Assembly: GCA_029378245.1 (NCBI GenBank)
Contig: JARKIF010000017.1
Span: forward strand, 434,001-498,000
Direction of reading: 5' to 3'
DNA from: Roridomyces roridus
Taxonomy: Eukaryota > Basidiomycota > Agaricomycetes > Agaricales > Mycenaceae
DNA length: 64,000 bases
The notes under the pieces are model-generated. The model was given only the letters and a program-made list of their open reading frames with translations. It was not told where the DNA came from and made no database searches. Of this stretch, positions 24,344 to 36,160 are shown one piece after another. The stretch's first letter is position 1, and the number at the start of each line of letters is the position of its first letter. The position numbers were made by a program, and so were the translations under genes.

Positions 24344-25613
24344 TTACTCGCTCTTGCCTGCCTGCCTCAGTGCTTGGCGCTTACGACCACCCCAATTTAC
24401 GACCCCCTCGTTACGAATCCCATTTGTCTCGATCTCATTGGTATCCTCGGGCTTTCTTGTGTGTTTTCTTTTGGTATCATGCGTGCTTTCATTCAAGGAC
24501 TCTATGTAGACATTGGTGTATGTAGGAATTATAATGAATTTGGAGTGAGACGAGGAGTATGGAGTGAGACAGGGCCGCCACTCCTTGAGAATCGGCTTTA
24601 TAGACACCGAGCCCAAGAACGCCGAAGCCGAAGCCTCGGACGTCGGAGGCGCGGTGAAGCTCCGCCGTCGGCGTCGGCTGATATGTATGTATTTTTGGAG
24701 AGCCGAGGATGGAGTGGAATGGAAGGAAGGAATGGAAGGAATGAATGGGAGTGAAGGTGGGTATGGTGGGCACCGAGCGATAAGATAAGCCTGAAGGAGA
24801 GTGGAGTGGGGCGTTCCGGATAAGGGGAAGGGACTGGACGATGGCGGTCGGGGGTCGAGGCTTGAGGGAGGTGCAGATGACGGAGGCGGGGAGGGCGAAA
24901 TCGACTGGAGAACAGGGGCGAGGTGGAGAGGAGAGGAGGCAGAGTAATTGGAGCGGGTAGGGAATATCGAGGGTCGACCATGAAGCACGGGTGTCGGGCG
25001 GACGATACTTGTGGTAAATATGCTGTGGATGATGGTAGAGCCGGGTACTGGTAATTGACAGGTCGCGAGAGCCTCGGGCAGGCGGGCTGGATGACACAGG
25101 ATGCAGGGCTGAAAGCGAGGCTGCTGTTTGAGAAGAGGCGGGGAAGCGACTGGCGCCACAGCGGGAACCCCCGCCTCCCTACACGGGTAGGAGCCAAGGA
25201 TGCGAGCTCGAGCGGTCGGCAAGCGAGTAAAGAGATCGTCGCCAACGGTGACGGCTGCGCCTACGCACGGGTGACGAATGAAGTGCAGGAGCGAGCAAGG
25301 AACGCTCCGGCAGGGTGCCTGAAGACGGCCATGTCGTAAAGGCTGGTCAATGTGGTGATAAAGACCGGGGTCGCGGCTTTGGACGATTCGCTCTGCAGGT
25401 ATCCCTCCGTCGCTCATAATCTCGACCACCACATCACGCTGCGCAGGCGAGCGGTGGATGGCGGTGTAGATCTCGACGACGGTGCTGTCCATGGCGTTCT
25501 CGGCGATGAGCTGGTACCCGAGAATCTTCGGATCCCCAGCGGGGTGTGATTCCTCCCGCTGTTCTTCGGATAGAAGAAGGAAGGAGGCGAACGATTCAAG
25601 GGAGGTGGCCATG
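24344..25613 (-). CDS. Long minus-strand open frame, uncertain gene
   Basis: From an ATG at 25613 the frame stays open for about 420 codons, unusually long for this region. The first 75 residues (MATSLESFASFLLLSEEQ, LGYQLIAENAMDSTVVEIY, RDVVVEIMSDGGIP) look like real protein. After about residue 90 the sequence becomes Pro/Ser/Arg-rich and low in complexity, as a shadow or a mis-joined intron would be. The true gene may be a short exon or exons from 25613 to about 25350 with unrecognised downstream splicing. The family is not recognised. The arrangement is convergent with the TLC gene. Confidence 0.3.
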
Positions 25614-25689
25614 GGAGGGAGGGGAGGGGAGCAAACGTCGAGGCTGGGAGGGATGGCATTGCTGTAGGTCTCCAATGAGAATCGCAAGA

Positions 25690-26690
25690 GTGGGGTCTGT
25701 AGGATACGGTTAACAAAGCCTGCGGTATTAGCGAATGGGAGAATGACCTCAAAGTCGAAACGGCCCTCCGTCTGGATGGCTCGATTTCGCGGTCCTCGGG
25801 CAACTTGACGAAGCGCTGAAGGTAATCGTGCCGGTTACAGGCCTTGCTGCGAGAATGTCAGTGGCCACACGCGAATACGGAACGACCTTCACTTGACATC
25901 GTAGCCACTTCCGCTCCTCCTTTCAGTCGCTCTCCCTGGAAACGAAGATCCCTATAGTGCCGCTCACACAGTATCCGTCTACGCAGAGTGCACTCGTCCA
26001 CATGCCCATGTATCATCCGTAAGGGTGAGGAGGTGCATGGTCTTGCACAGCCAGCCGACGATGTGGACGAATCGTAGGCCAGAGATGGTGACCTGGCACT
26101 GAGGGCGCGAGCGACATGAAGCACGAGGTAGCGCCCGCCAAGGTCAACGTCGGCTCCAATGACGATTTGGTGGCCGTGGCCATGAATACGAGAGGTGCCA
26201 GCGTCGACGGTCGAGAGACGCGCGAGAACGATGTTTGGTGCTTCCTGTTACTGGCAAGGCTCAACGAAGGAGCGTCAAACTCGACGGAGGGATTTCAGGA
26301 CGGCCAAGAGTCGGGGACGACGCACTTCGCAGGATTTGACGAGGAGACGGTGGCTTTGTTTAGTGCACTCCGTCACGGCGGGAAAACTCGGTCCATCCGG
26401 TGGCCACCAGTGCGAGTGGGATGGGCATCAACGGTGACCAGATTTCGTGCGTCCTATGGCCAGACGGAGCACGAAAGACGTGGATCGACAGATTTGAAGA
26501 AAATCAGGCCTGCTAAAGAGTCAAAGACAACGCACTTCATCTCAGTATCCCACTCGACGGCCTCCCCACACCTGCAGAGTCCTGTGCGCGCCCAGAGCGC
26601 CGATGCCGATTGACGAGGAAGAGGAGAAGATTGGGAGAAGAAGTGGCTTTGTTTGTTTGGTGCACTCTCATCTTGGTCTCATCCACCCGC
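25690..26690. other. No firmly supported gene
   Basis: A 165-codon plus-strand frame (26116-26613) and overlapping minus-strand frames are present without recognisable features. The last part is the probable promoter of the F-box-like gene that starts at 26692. Confidence 0.35.
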
Positions 26691-26691
26691 G

Positions 26692-27604
26692 ATGTTAGAC
26701 CCGCAGCCCGTCTTTCCACGCGAACTGGAGCGTGAAATCTTTGAAATCTGTGCCCTCTCGCGACCCGTGCTGGTCCCCAAACTCATACTAGTTGCCCGGC
26801 GCGTCAAAACGTGGTCTGTATATGTAACCTCATTGAGGGTCCCAACTCATCCATTCCAAGGATTGAGCCCATTCTCTACCTACGATTGCATTTGGCTTGC
26901 CACCCATTGATGGCCACCCCTGGTTCGCCCGCGGGGCCTTGGAAGCTCTGAAGGCGACAACAGAGTCGCGACGAGAGCTTTTCCGGCAATCTGTACGCAA
27001 TATGTACCTCTCAGATGCCGTGGACGACAACTCTTTCCTATTCGCCTTTCCTCGGCTCGAGAATCTCCGGACTCGAGTTTCCACCCATGACCAGGATTCA
27101 GCCAAGTTCTTCGCGGAAAACCTACCCCGCACGTTGAAGCACCTCTACATCCAAGACCCTGCACCAAGGTTTCCCCTGGCCGCACTCTCCCAGCTCACAC
27201 ATTTGGATGTCATGGGAGATCGCGATCTCGGGCAAGATATCAGCGTCTTTTACGACGCAGTCGTGCAACTCCCTCGTCTAACTCACATTTCCTTCTCCAA
27301 CTCCGAATACGAGCCCCTTTATATCCGACTTTTGAAGAACTGCCTTTCCCTCGAGGTTCTCTTCTATCTGAAATCACACGACGAGCCGCTCGTCGACCAG
27401 GATGATCTAACCAATGACATCCGATACGTGTGCGGCGAAGACGACGCTATCTACGACTGGGATTGGGTCGAGGATTGGCAGATGGGGGTGCAATATGGGA
27501 GGGATTATTGGGCTCGAATTGAGCGTTTTATCGCGAAACGAAGGTCCAAGGAAATAAATGGTTCGTCTTTGACTGGTCCCTCTTTTATCAGACTCACAAG
27601 TTGA
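26692..27604 (+). CDS. F-box-like protein of the Agaricomycete paralogous family (possible frameshift)
   Basis: Begins MLDPQPVFPRELEREIFEIC with VPKLILVARRVKTW, the short N-terminal helical segment typical of a large Agaricomycete F-box-like family. An intron (about 26814-26860) leads to IEPILYLRL. The rest reads GHPWFARGALEALKATTE, RRELFRQSVRNMYL, then leucine-rich-like strands (FPRLENLRTR, LPRTLKHLYI, LPRLTHISFSN, LLKNCLSLEVLFYL) and a W-rich tail ending RSKEINGSS. Between LRL and the next block the frame changes by one base near 26890, so the gene is either damaged there or has a second intron I cannot place. If active it would act as a substrate adaptor; that is inference from the family. 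A damaged paralogue follows at 27941. Confidence 0.6.
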
Positions 27605-27940
27605 AGAGCGCACCTACTCGATTTCGGCCGAGGAGTGGGCCAATTGCTTGAGTTGAGGAACAAGGTATCTCGGCATCGACTGTACAGTTACGTTTTGTTT
27701 AAGTTCACTAAGTGCTTTCAATCGACCTCATTATTCCAGAACTTCGTTCGAGTCATTATTCTTGTCGCTGGGTTGAAATTTTGAATATGTACATTCGCAG
27801 TGGTGTGGACTCAGATTCATAATCGAGGCACGCCGGCGCCGGCGTTGCCAAGCTTTGCCATGCCATCGTGCTTCCGTTTCAGCAGCGTTTCAGCTGAAGG
27901 ACTCGGCGAAAGACTTTTCTTTGTCCACCCTCCTCCAGCG

Positions 27941-28968
27941 ATGGAGGTGACAAGAGGCGAACAATCGCCTACCCTCCCCCCCCGAACTGGAGCGCCATAT
28001 CTTCGAGATCTGTGCCTTCTCAAGACCTGCGACTATCCCCAAACTTGTCTTGGTTGCCCACCGGGTCAAGCAATGGTGCGTGTATTCCAATCTGACAATC
28101 TCGTGCCTTTCTCCGAATCGTATCCTCAGGCTCGAGCCCACTCTGTATCGCGCGCTGGTAGTGAGGTCAAGCAATGGTGCGTGTATTCCAATCTGACAAT
28201 CTCGTGCCTTTCTCCGAATCGTATCCTCAGGCTCGAGCCCACTCTGTATCGCGCGCTGGTAGTGGGAGAACCACAGCCTTTCCATTCACCTGACGGCTAT
28301 CCATCTATCCATGGCCAGTCCTCACCCGGTCCTTACTATCATCCACCATCCGCAGGAAATCGACCGAATTCGTACGCGACTCTGTGCGAAACATCTTCGA
28401 GCAATTTTGCGGTCCCTTTCTGGTGCAGATCCTCAAAGTTTGTCCTGAAGTGGAGAATCTCGGATCCCGCCTGCCAGGATTGAAGAAGCTGTCGATCAAG
28501 GACCCGGTCGTCCTCACACCAACCCCGGCGTACTCCCACATCACGGATCTACACATGTCTTCCAATCCGGGCTCTGAATCCGATACTGACGATTTCTACG
28601 CCTCGATCGTACAGTGCCTGCCGTCACTCACTCATCTCTCCTTGTCCAACTATGGATATCGGCCTATCCTCCTCCCCCTCCTGCAGAACTGTCCGCTACT
28701 GAAGGTGTTGGTTTATTTCACCTACGAACGAGATTTCGCTGAGAGCTTGGCGGAAGACGTACGATTCGTCGTCTACGGCGATCCCGACAGCTATCACCGG
28801 TTCAACGACTGGCGGAGGGGCGTGTGTTTTGGGGATGACCGCTGGTATTACGCTGAGCGGCTTATCGAGAAACGTCGGTCTGGGGAAGTGGAGAGTAGGT
28901 TACTTTTTAGATATCATTGGCGCATCCAGGCATACCAGAACACGCGGCTGGGAAATGATAGAAGGTAA
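27941..28968 (+). pseudogene. Second F-box-like paralogue, damaged
   Basis: Tandem paralogue of the gene at 26692. PPELERHIFEIC and TIPKLVLVAHRVKQW match its N-terminus; TIRRKSTEFVRDSVRNIFEQF, LPGLKKLSI, LPSLTHLSLSNYGYRP and DDRWYYAERLIEKRRSGEVE match the rest. Damage seen: the ATG at 27941 is out of frame with the family reading because of the C run near 27979-27986, a 101-bp tandem duplication spans the intron 1 region (28064-28265), and a further frame change lies near 28300. The 28384-28968 part is a clean open frame. It may be transcribed but is unlikely to give the full product. Confidence 0.65.
28064..28265 (+). repeat. 101-bp tandem duplication covering an intron
   Basis: 28064-28164 and 28165-28265 differ at a single base that I can see (the last). 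Each copy holds the exon end GTCAAGCAATG, a donor GTGCGT, the whole short intron, the acceptor CCTCAG and the next exon start CTCGAGCCCACTCTG. Confidence 0.9.
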
Positions 28969-29013
28969 GCAGATATCATTGTTGTTCACTTCGAGGGTAT
29001 CGGCTGAACAACT

Positions 29014-29466
29014 TCAAGGATATAAATACCCCTCCCTAGAATCACGATCCTCCGCCTTGAATTGCTCGAATAGGACTCTCCCTTTCTCGCTGGCCTGAAG
29101 CATCGCCTTCTGCACACAATCGTATAGTTGTTGCATGTGCACACCCGTCGCCGCTTCTGGAACATCAAACCGCCAACACACGCGCACTTCTCCCACTGCG
29201 GGCTGGACCGAGGTCAGCGCTGCATCCAAGCTCGCTAGAGTCGCTAAACACCCGGCATCCATGGCCGGTGGGTCGGGCTGCGCCGCACACGCGATAGTGA
29301 GAGTTATGCGTGAGAGGCGCGGTGCCAGAGTGAGACGTAAGAGGACCTGAAGTATGTTGACGGGCCACCCAAAAGCGAGGTTGTCCGTCGAGACGACGAA
29401 CTCGACCGAGCGCAACGACGGAAAGTGGGCATTCAGTTGTGAAGTGGGGCTCTCAGCTAACTTCAA
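29014..29466 (-). pseudogene. C-terminal fragment of an F-box/LRR-type gene
   Basis: The 150-codon frame reads FPSLRSVEFVVSTDNLAFGW, LTLAPRLSRITLTIACAAQP, LDAALTSVQPAVGEVRVCWR and HMQQLYDCVQKAMLQA, which has the rhythm of the conserved C-terminal part of a basidiomycete F-box/LRR-type protein. The expected upstream part is absent. About 20 bp beyond its first codon the repeat at 29488 begins, so insertion or recombination probably removed the 5' half. Not expected to be functional. Confidence 0.5.
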
Positions 29467-29487
29467 TCAGCAGATGCTACCACAGGG

Positions 29488-30110
29488 CACCAGTGGCTGC
29501 TCCCATATTGCAATATGGTCGACCATTATTGCATCCCATATTGCAATAAAGGCGTACCTTGGCCGCCCAGCCAAGATAGGCCTTTATTGCATTATGGGAA
29601 TGCGATGCATTATGTACGCCACCAGAAGCGAGACAGCTAGCGACGTACTAGCGGCTATCGACGCCGGACATGCCGCCTGGGCCGCAATTGCACCCATCTT
29701 GGGTTCGTTCCATCATTTTATTTATCTTGCCGCAGAGCGATGCCATCAGCTGTTGAATTCGGGCAAATTCGCTTTCAACTTTGTTTCAACTCGGGCAATT
29801 CCGGTTTTCCACAGTGGGTGCGCATCTGATAGAAATCTGATTTAGATCCACGTCCCCCACCAACCTCGCCCTTGCCTCCTCCTCCTCTGTGTCGAGGTTA
29901 TTCTCAGCTCCATCTCAATCAGCACCAAGGCTTCGGCGTCAAGACTGGCTGTGTCACATCCACCTTCTTGAGAATCCCCGCCCATTTTGGGGTAAGCATC
30001 ACGATATATCCCGATCTGTCTGGTCCGCTGCACATGCATGATGCACGTCGGCCTTCCGTTAGCTCTGGCGACGCCCTTGTGTCGGCATCCCCCGCTAGCC
30101 CGTCCCATTA
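29488..30110. repeat. Dispersed repeat, copy 1 (partner at 62879-63540)
   Basis: Starts CACCAGTGGCTGCTCCCATA and aligns with 62879 onward, very closely for about 170 bp and then with increasing gaps to about 30110. The best-conserved part holds a hairpin at 29542-29591 (TGCAATAAAGGC against GCCTTTATTGCA with an inner CTTGGCCG-like stem). The distal part could be read on the minus strand as protein ending in both copies at a TTAGATC/stop region. Clear inverted ends and a TSD were not found. Confidence 0.7.
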
Positions 30111-30927
30111 AGTTGACGGTGGCAGATGTTCCCAGCCCATGTTTTGTGCTAAGGAGGGTAGCTACGAATGGAAGGAGTGAGTTGGACTGTAGGAATCGAT
30201 GAATGTAGCGTTCAAAAATAACCTTTATGCAGGAAATCAGAGAAAAGAGTGACCATCAGTTTACGGCCGTGTTACGGAAATACGGCCGGATACGGCACCG
30301 TACCGTACCGTCAGCAATATCTGCTGCCAATTTACGGGCCGTGATGTTACGGCCGTGTGCGAAAACGGCCGTGTCCGTTACGGTACGGTGCCCAGCCCTA
30401 TCCACAACCAGGTCACGATTCTACGCGTCGACACTCACATTCTCAGCTCAGGGACGCGTCGAGCCACAGCCTGCAACTCAGTGTCTCTCATGAACACCAT
30501 ATCAACCGAGACCCCAGACTATTTGGAGCTTGATACGAGGGAAAGCACCGTTTTGGGAGTGGGATGACTCGCATTCGCTGGAGCTGACAATACCTTGTTG
30601 GAAAACACACATTTGGATTCTGGAATCGTGCAGGACAATGTATTTGAGATCAATAATACAAGTTGAATACAAGAATTGCGGCCTGAGAGCGTAGACAAAG
30701 CGGGAGCACGGGCACCCCACTCCCACCCGACAACCCACACCTGATTTCGCCACTGTAGTACCCCAAAAGTGACAGCGGCGCACAAGTACAATCCCCAGGG
30801 CCACAAACAACAGCTCCAGCTGCACGGAGGGTAGCCGGGGCCCTGGTATCGTGCAGACAAGTGAGGGGGAGTCGGCATGTCGGATGGGATAATGGCGACG
30901 CCGCAGGAGTCATACACAATGCGGAGT
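30111..30927. other. No gene; contains CCGTAACGG-rich element fragment
   Basis: 30254-30402 is rich in ACGGCCGT and CCGTACCGTA words and ends with CGGTACGGTGCCCAGCCCT, the reverse complement of 18566-18590. It is probably a one-ended remnant of a variable-tract element. Frames on the minus strand at 30502-30919 are short and unrecognised. Confidence 0.4.
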
Positions 30928-32053
30928 TACGAGAACTTACTTGCTAAGTTCTCGTTCTTTTAAAATTTGGTCAGGCCAGAAGTTGGGCAACTTTTTAACA
31001 TCATTACAACTTTTGATTGTGGCGGCTGTGCATTTCCTTTTTGCGGCTACAATCACTGATTTTGACAGCTGCCATCAGCAAAATTTTCTTTTCTCTCCAG
31101 AGCATCCAATTTCCCCCCAAATGACTTGAGATTTCGCAAGTAAACCTTCAGCACCTGGACTTGAGTTTTGTTCCCTGAGACTGAGGTCTCATTCCAATAT
31201 TGAATATGATATTGGTGATTTACTTGGGGTTTGTTATCAGCTCATTCTAGATTCACTGGAGACCCTGGGCCTCTGACATATTGGTATGCTTGAAGAAGGA
31301 CATGCACTTCTGCTAAACACACCTTCAAGAAAAATCACAAAAACCAATTGCAATCAAAATGAGGGGAAATTCTGTTCTGGATGTTCATATTCATTAACAC
31401 TGATTTCTGGTGTCCTCACTGAGATTTCACCCCAGCTGTGCAGTCCTGGAGCAGCTTGAAGACAAAATCTCGGCCTGGATGTGTGCCAAGAGCCCACATT
31501 TTCCTTGAAACCCTGGACAGTGGATACTGGAACACCCAGTGGGTACATCCCATCCACAGGATTTTGGACCCTGGTCTGTTGAGTGCTTGGCTATTTCACA
31601 ACAGTCCTATTGTACATCCACCACTAACACTTTCTGTTGCAGTTGGAGTGTCCCAGTGGGCCAAATGACAGCTGAATTGCAGGCCACAGATTGAATTTGA
31701 ACCAATCTCATTAGGCTTGGCAGTGTAAGGTAAAGTCAAGGGATAGAAGGGTTCTATATATTATGGTGAGTGCTCCCATGTAGTCAAAAGCCATTTTTTC
31801 TTCAAGGTTTTGGCTTGCAGACAGAGTGAGGTAGCCCAGAAAGGCATCACAATAGTCACGTCACAGGGAGCCGGTTTCTCTACACAGCCACTTGGCCACA
31901 TCATGATCACTGATCAATGACTTGCAGTCTCTCAACCACAAGTTGCAGGACTTTGTGCTCGGTTCAAATGGTTGAGCAATTATTTATGTTCCATACTTTT
32001 AACCCAACCAAGTTCTCGTATATGCCGTGCTTGCAACGGCCCGGACCCCCAAG
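30928..32053 (+). mobile_element. Helitron2-like non-autonomous element, copy 1 (intact, 1.13 kb)
   Basis: The 5' end TTACGAGAACTT is followed by a stem-loop mate (AAGTTCTCG). The 3' region carries the same word inverted (AAGTTCTCGTATAT), then a terminal hairpin GCCGTGCTTGCAACGGC and the end CCCGGACCCCCAAGT. Asymmetric inverted ends plus a 3' hairpin without a TSD fit Helitron2/Helentron elements. It is co-linear, in reverse, with 57403-59183, where both ends are also present. It has no coding sequence. It preserves the empty site (TACTTTTAA at 31994-32002) of the MULE-like insertion found in the other copy. Confidence 0.65.
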
Positions 32054-32778
32054 TCGAACAAGACTAAATGGAGGATGAAGAGGATGCAGAGCTGGAAGGG
32101 AAAAGCACACACTTGTACCCTCTGCCACATGAAGATTCCTCCTCCAAATTTGTCATGAAACCAGCGCTTGCCGACTGATCCGGTGATGCCATCACCGCCA
32201 TCAGTTACGGATCACGAGATTCGTTATCATCAACAAACGTACGTTTGGTCCACGCACGGCAAGTCCTTCCTTGAGAGATGGATGTCGCCCGCCTGAACAA
32301 GGAGTGGATAGTCCCAGGGGAACTACCACTCGGATACGAGGGCAGCAGTACATGCCCAGCGCTGGAAGGGTTGCTAGGACGGAACCCGACAAGGGGTCCC
32401 GAACACACATGTCAACCAGTGAAGGGACAGAAGTACATGCTCGGTGTAACATGGGTTCTTGGTATAGAAACCCATCGTGCAGTGTTAGAACCTGACGAGG
32501 GGGGAAACACATGTCAACCAGTGATCCCTCGGCAAGGGATCATGATGCATATTAGGAGAGGACGATTGTGGTTACACACAGGGCCACAGGGGTGGCTCCA
32601 CCGGGGCTCTATTGAGTCAGGAGGATATTAAGGGACAGGGTCCGATCACACAGGAGCGAACTCCTGACGAAGCTACAAGATGACGATGGGAAGACCCCTC
32701 GCAGGCTGCCACCGCACGAGAGAGGAGCTCTGGGTCGGCCAGACACCGGTGCAAGGGCCTTATTCACTGCATTTTGTG
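32054..32778. other. No supported gene
   Basis: A 117-codon plus-strand frame at 32278-32631 repeats a motif (HTCQPV and NTCQPV, encoded by ACACATGTCAACCAGTGA twice). Otherwise unrecognised. TSD copy ATTTTGTG for the next element lies at 32771-32778. Confidence 0.4.
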
Positions 32779-34890
32779 TAGTGAGCGGCACGAGTATACA
32801 CTCGTGAGTATGAGTACTCGCAGAAGTTGGGAAAACCATACTCGCACCACCTGTAAAGACCGCATAAGTAGGCTAGTTAGCCCTGTACCTAGGGGGGGTA
32901 GTACAGGGCTAATTAGCCCTGGCTCGTGCTTCTACACCAGGCTTCTACACATGCTTCTACAACTCTAGAAATGCCTGCAAGTCTTATGCTCCTACTGCCT
33001 TGGAGAAAATAAGACAAGTCCCTGTCGGCAAACTCGGCATCTAGCTGGGTATCATCAATTTTTGATGGAGGGGTAAATTAGTGATATCTCTGCCAAATTT
33101 GAAGCACAATAATGGTGGAAATCATGATTGGGCTTCAGCCACTGATCAGATCTCATCAAAATGATTGATGGCATCAAAAACACAGAAGCTGTAGAGGATG
33201 GCATGGGTGGTCACATATCAGCACATTTATGGCTGTTGATCACATTACATCAATGATTGATCCCATCACCCAAAATGCAAAGTTGCAGTCTCAAGAGCTA
33301 CAGGGGTTGCCGGTAGACTTGTACCTAGAAGTGCTCCCATCACCCACAGAATGGAGAACATTGAAGAATCACTGATAAGCAAGGTGTGAGTGCTGGGTCC
33401 CTCATCGGTGATCAATGCTCCTAACCCACCACCATCATTCCCTGCATAGTCTACTTGTTACTCTGTTGCTTCTTCTATTGTTCCTCTTGCTCAAGGTCTC
33501 AAGATCAATCCTCCCTCTAGGCAATTTCTTTTGTCCCTCACCCAATCCACACCCAAATGATGCTTCAACCCTTGTTGTGAATGTGCTTTTATGAGATACA
33601 ACACTTCTGGTTGGTACCCTTGCCCAGAAACCTCCAGAATACAGTCTGATTTCAGTGACATTCCCAATTTGGCCACTACTCCCAAGTCCCAGAAAGGAAA
33701 TTTTGCGATTTTTCACTGGTATCTTGTACACTGGTGGGATTGTGTATGAACTAAAGTGCTGGGCATCTGCCTTGAGATGTTACTCATGATATAGGATGCT
33801 TTTGGAGCCAGAGGGATACCTTACCCTGCCTATAACAGCCACACAAACTGATTTTTTTGGAGAGGATGATATCATGTTGAATTTGATTTCCCAAATGCCC
33901 CTTGTCACTTCAAATGAGTAGGGGGAGTATAGACACTGCTTATTGATACACTAGTTCTTGCCTGAGAGTGATACTGAGGCCATTTCAGAGGCCATGATCT
34001 TCAAGCTGATGCTGGTGTATGAGGCCAGTAGTAGGGGACAGGCCTTGATCTCTTTGTCCAGAAGTTATATTAGAACCATCTCAATACTTCTGAATAGGAA
34101 TTAGCCCTGTACTACCCCCCTAGGTACAGGGCTAACTAGCCTACTTATGTGGTCTTTACAGGTGACTCGCACTCGCACGAGTATTGATGGCGAGTATTCG
34201 TGTATTAGTAAGCAACTTTCGCGAGTATTCGCAAGTATTCGCAAGTTGCAAGTAGTTGCACTCAATGAGTTGGAATACTCGCGAGTTGCAAATTATTTGT
34301 GAGTTATTCATGAATATCATATATTTCAGTTACCAAACTATGTACTATCATCATCAATGACAATAACTCTCGCTGATCCTGAGGCTTCTGCTGTAGCAGG
34401 GGTCTTCCACTTCTTGTTCCGTGTCCAACCCTCTGCAAGCTGCTTCTCAAACTCATCAACTGCTATCAAGTCCGGGTCACTGGCCCACTGGCCGACCGTC
34501 ACAGTGGAATGGGCTGATTGCTCACTCAGTTGGTTGCAGAGTTTCGTCACTGTTCCTCCTGATGAACAGGTAGTGACTGATAGGTAAATTGAATTCTGTA
34601 CAGGAATAGACATACATTACGGAGTGATTGCCACATGCCGGCATGCCGAGTGATGCCGAGTGATGCCGTTGATCAAATTGCCTATCTGGGTCTGTTCCGT
34701 GAGCTTACGGTAGCCAGGCAAATACTCGCGAGTACCAAGGTTTTTGGAAACCAATACTCGCACTCGCACGAGTAGCACAGCCACCACCCACTCGCGAATA
34801 TGAATACTCGTACTCGCGAGTATGAATACTCGTACTCGCGAGTGAAATGCCGCGAGTATTCGCAGCACTCGATACTCGTGCCGCTCCCTA
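32779..34890. mobile_element. hAT-like non-autonomous element with exact 8-bp TSD, split by a second element
   Basis: Inverted ends TAGTGAGCGGCACGAGTAT at 32779 and, in reverse at 34890, TAGGGAGCGGCACGAGTAT are flanked by ATTTTGTG at 32771-32778 and 34891-34898. The interior consists largely of variable ACTCGCGAGTATTCG-type repeats. Net length without the nested insertion is about 790 bp. Ends beginning TAG with an 8-bp TSD suggest the hAT superfamily; no transposase is present. Confidence 0.85.
32848..34164. mobile_element. 1.32-kb TIR element nested in the previous one, exact 8-bp TSD
   Basis: Ends CACCTGTAAAGACC and its complement extend as inverted repeats of about 65 bp (CATAAGTAGGCTAGTTAGCC, TAGTACAGGGCTAAT) with one or two differences. 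ACTCGCAC flanks it at 32840-32847 and 34165-34172. The interior has no recognised frame; some stretches repeat ATCAATGATTGAT-like words. Confidence 0.85.
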
Positions 34891-34898
34891 ATTTTGTG

Positions 34899-36152
34899 AA
34901 ATCTGGCCATGATACGGAAAGGGCGGGAGATATCTAAAATATTCAATCTGTCCATGCCATGGCAAGTTCAATGATCCATGTCTGGACTGGCCAAAAACTA
35001 GGTTACGGAGTCCCTTGTCTGGCCACCGATAGTCATTTGATTCAGCCAGCCCATGGACAGATTAACTGGACAGGCATGGCCGGGTTGGATAGATAATGAG
35101 CCAGATTGAACGTATGGACCATATGTATCCGTACATTCCAATTCTCCGAATGAATAGATTTGTAGCCCGAATGCCCAGGATTCGTTGAATGCACTGTATT
35201 GGGTCGAAACTAACTAAGTAGATCCAATACAAACACCCATGAACTAAGTAATTTCTAATGCTAGAGCGCAACCCAGGTGCCTCCCTTCGCGTACAACTCC
35301 ACAGATGCTCGCCGTGTGCGCGCCGCACGCACCGTTGTACTTACTACTCAATGGGACCCGCGCTTCGGTGCCAACGCTGGTGCGTATAGTGAAGATGTGG
35401 ACGTCCCGGGCCTGCAGGAGCGATCATACCTTATATGTAGGATCCAAATGTCACGGTCAAGGGGGGTGGTGGGAGTTGGAAGGGAAATGATGAAGGGAAT
35501 TCTGAGGAATCATTGCCCGGATTTATAAGTGGCCATAGCCGAGCTGGCCCAGGGAGCCATGGCGAAGAGAGAAGGTAAATCCACACATCTGCTAGGGCCT
35601 AGGAAATTTGATCTGTCCGCGTGATGGGCCAGTTGAGCCAGATTGTCTGGCCACGCGAGGCCGGATTGGAGGATTCTCAATCTAGCCAGAATGTGGCCAA
35701 ATTCCGGGGCCAGGTGGGGCAGGAAATTGGATGAGTAGGCTATATCAACAAGCCAAGCTGTCCAGGGGGGCAACCAGATTGCACAAAACGCAGTGATTGT
35801 GAGGTACTTGATGTGTTGCTCCGCGGGTCATCGGAGGCGTCCATTAATGCGTTCTTGAGGTGGTAGGAGGGCGTTACAGTGAGGAACGAGCAAGGGAGAG
35901 CCAAATCAATTGCTAGCTGGCAATGTTTACATAAGCGAAAAGACTGGTCAACAAGGACCCCGCGTATGATAACAGACATCATATCAGTTACATCGTGATC
36001 GTTAACTGATTGATCGTACTGTTACAGAGACTAGGCTTCTTCTGGTGATCACCCTTGGTCCAGACTGTCGCAGGTCAAGCAGAATATACAGAGAACAATT
36101 GGAAAAAGAGCAAAGAGGGTGCCGACCTTCCCGAGACCACAACCTGCTAAAG
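34899..36152. other. No recognised gene
   Basis: Intergenic sequence with many TGGCCA and CAGATT words near 34970-35080 and 35530-35760, which gives it an imperfect repeated texture. Short frames only. Confidence 0.4.
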
Positions 36153-36160
36153 TGTTGAGC

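Noticed and set aside
24344..25613. HNH-endonuclease-like gene
   Set aside because: Only a vague resemblance of the N-terminal part to basidiomycete HNH-type proteins. No HNH residues can be seen, so no product name is given.
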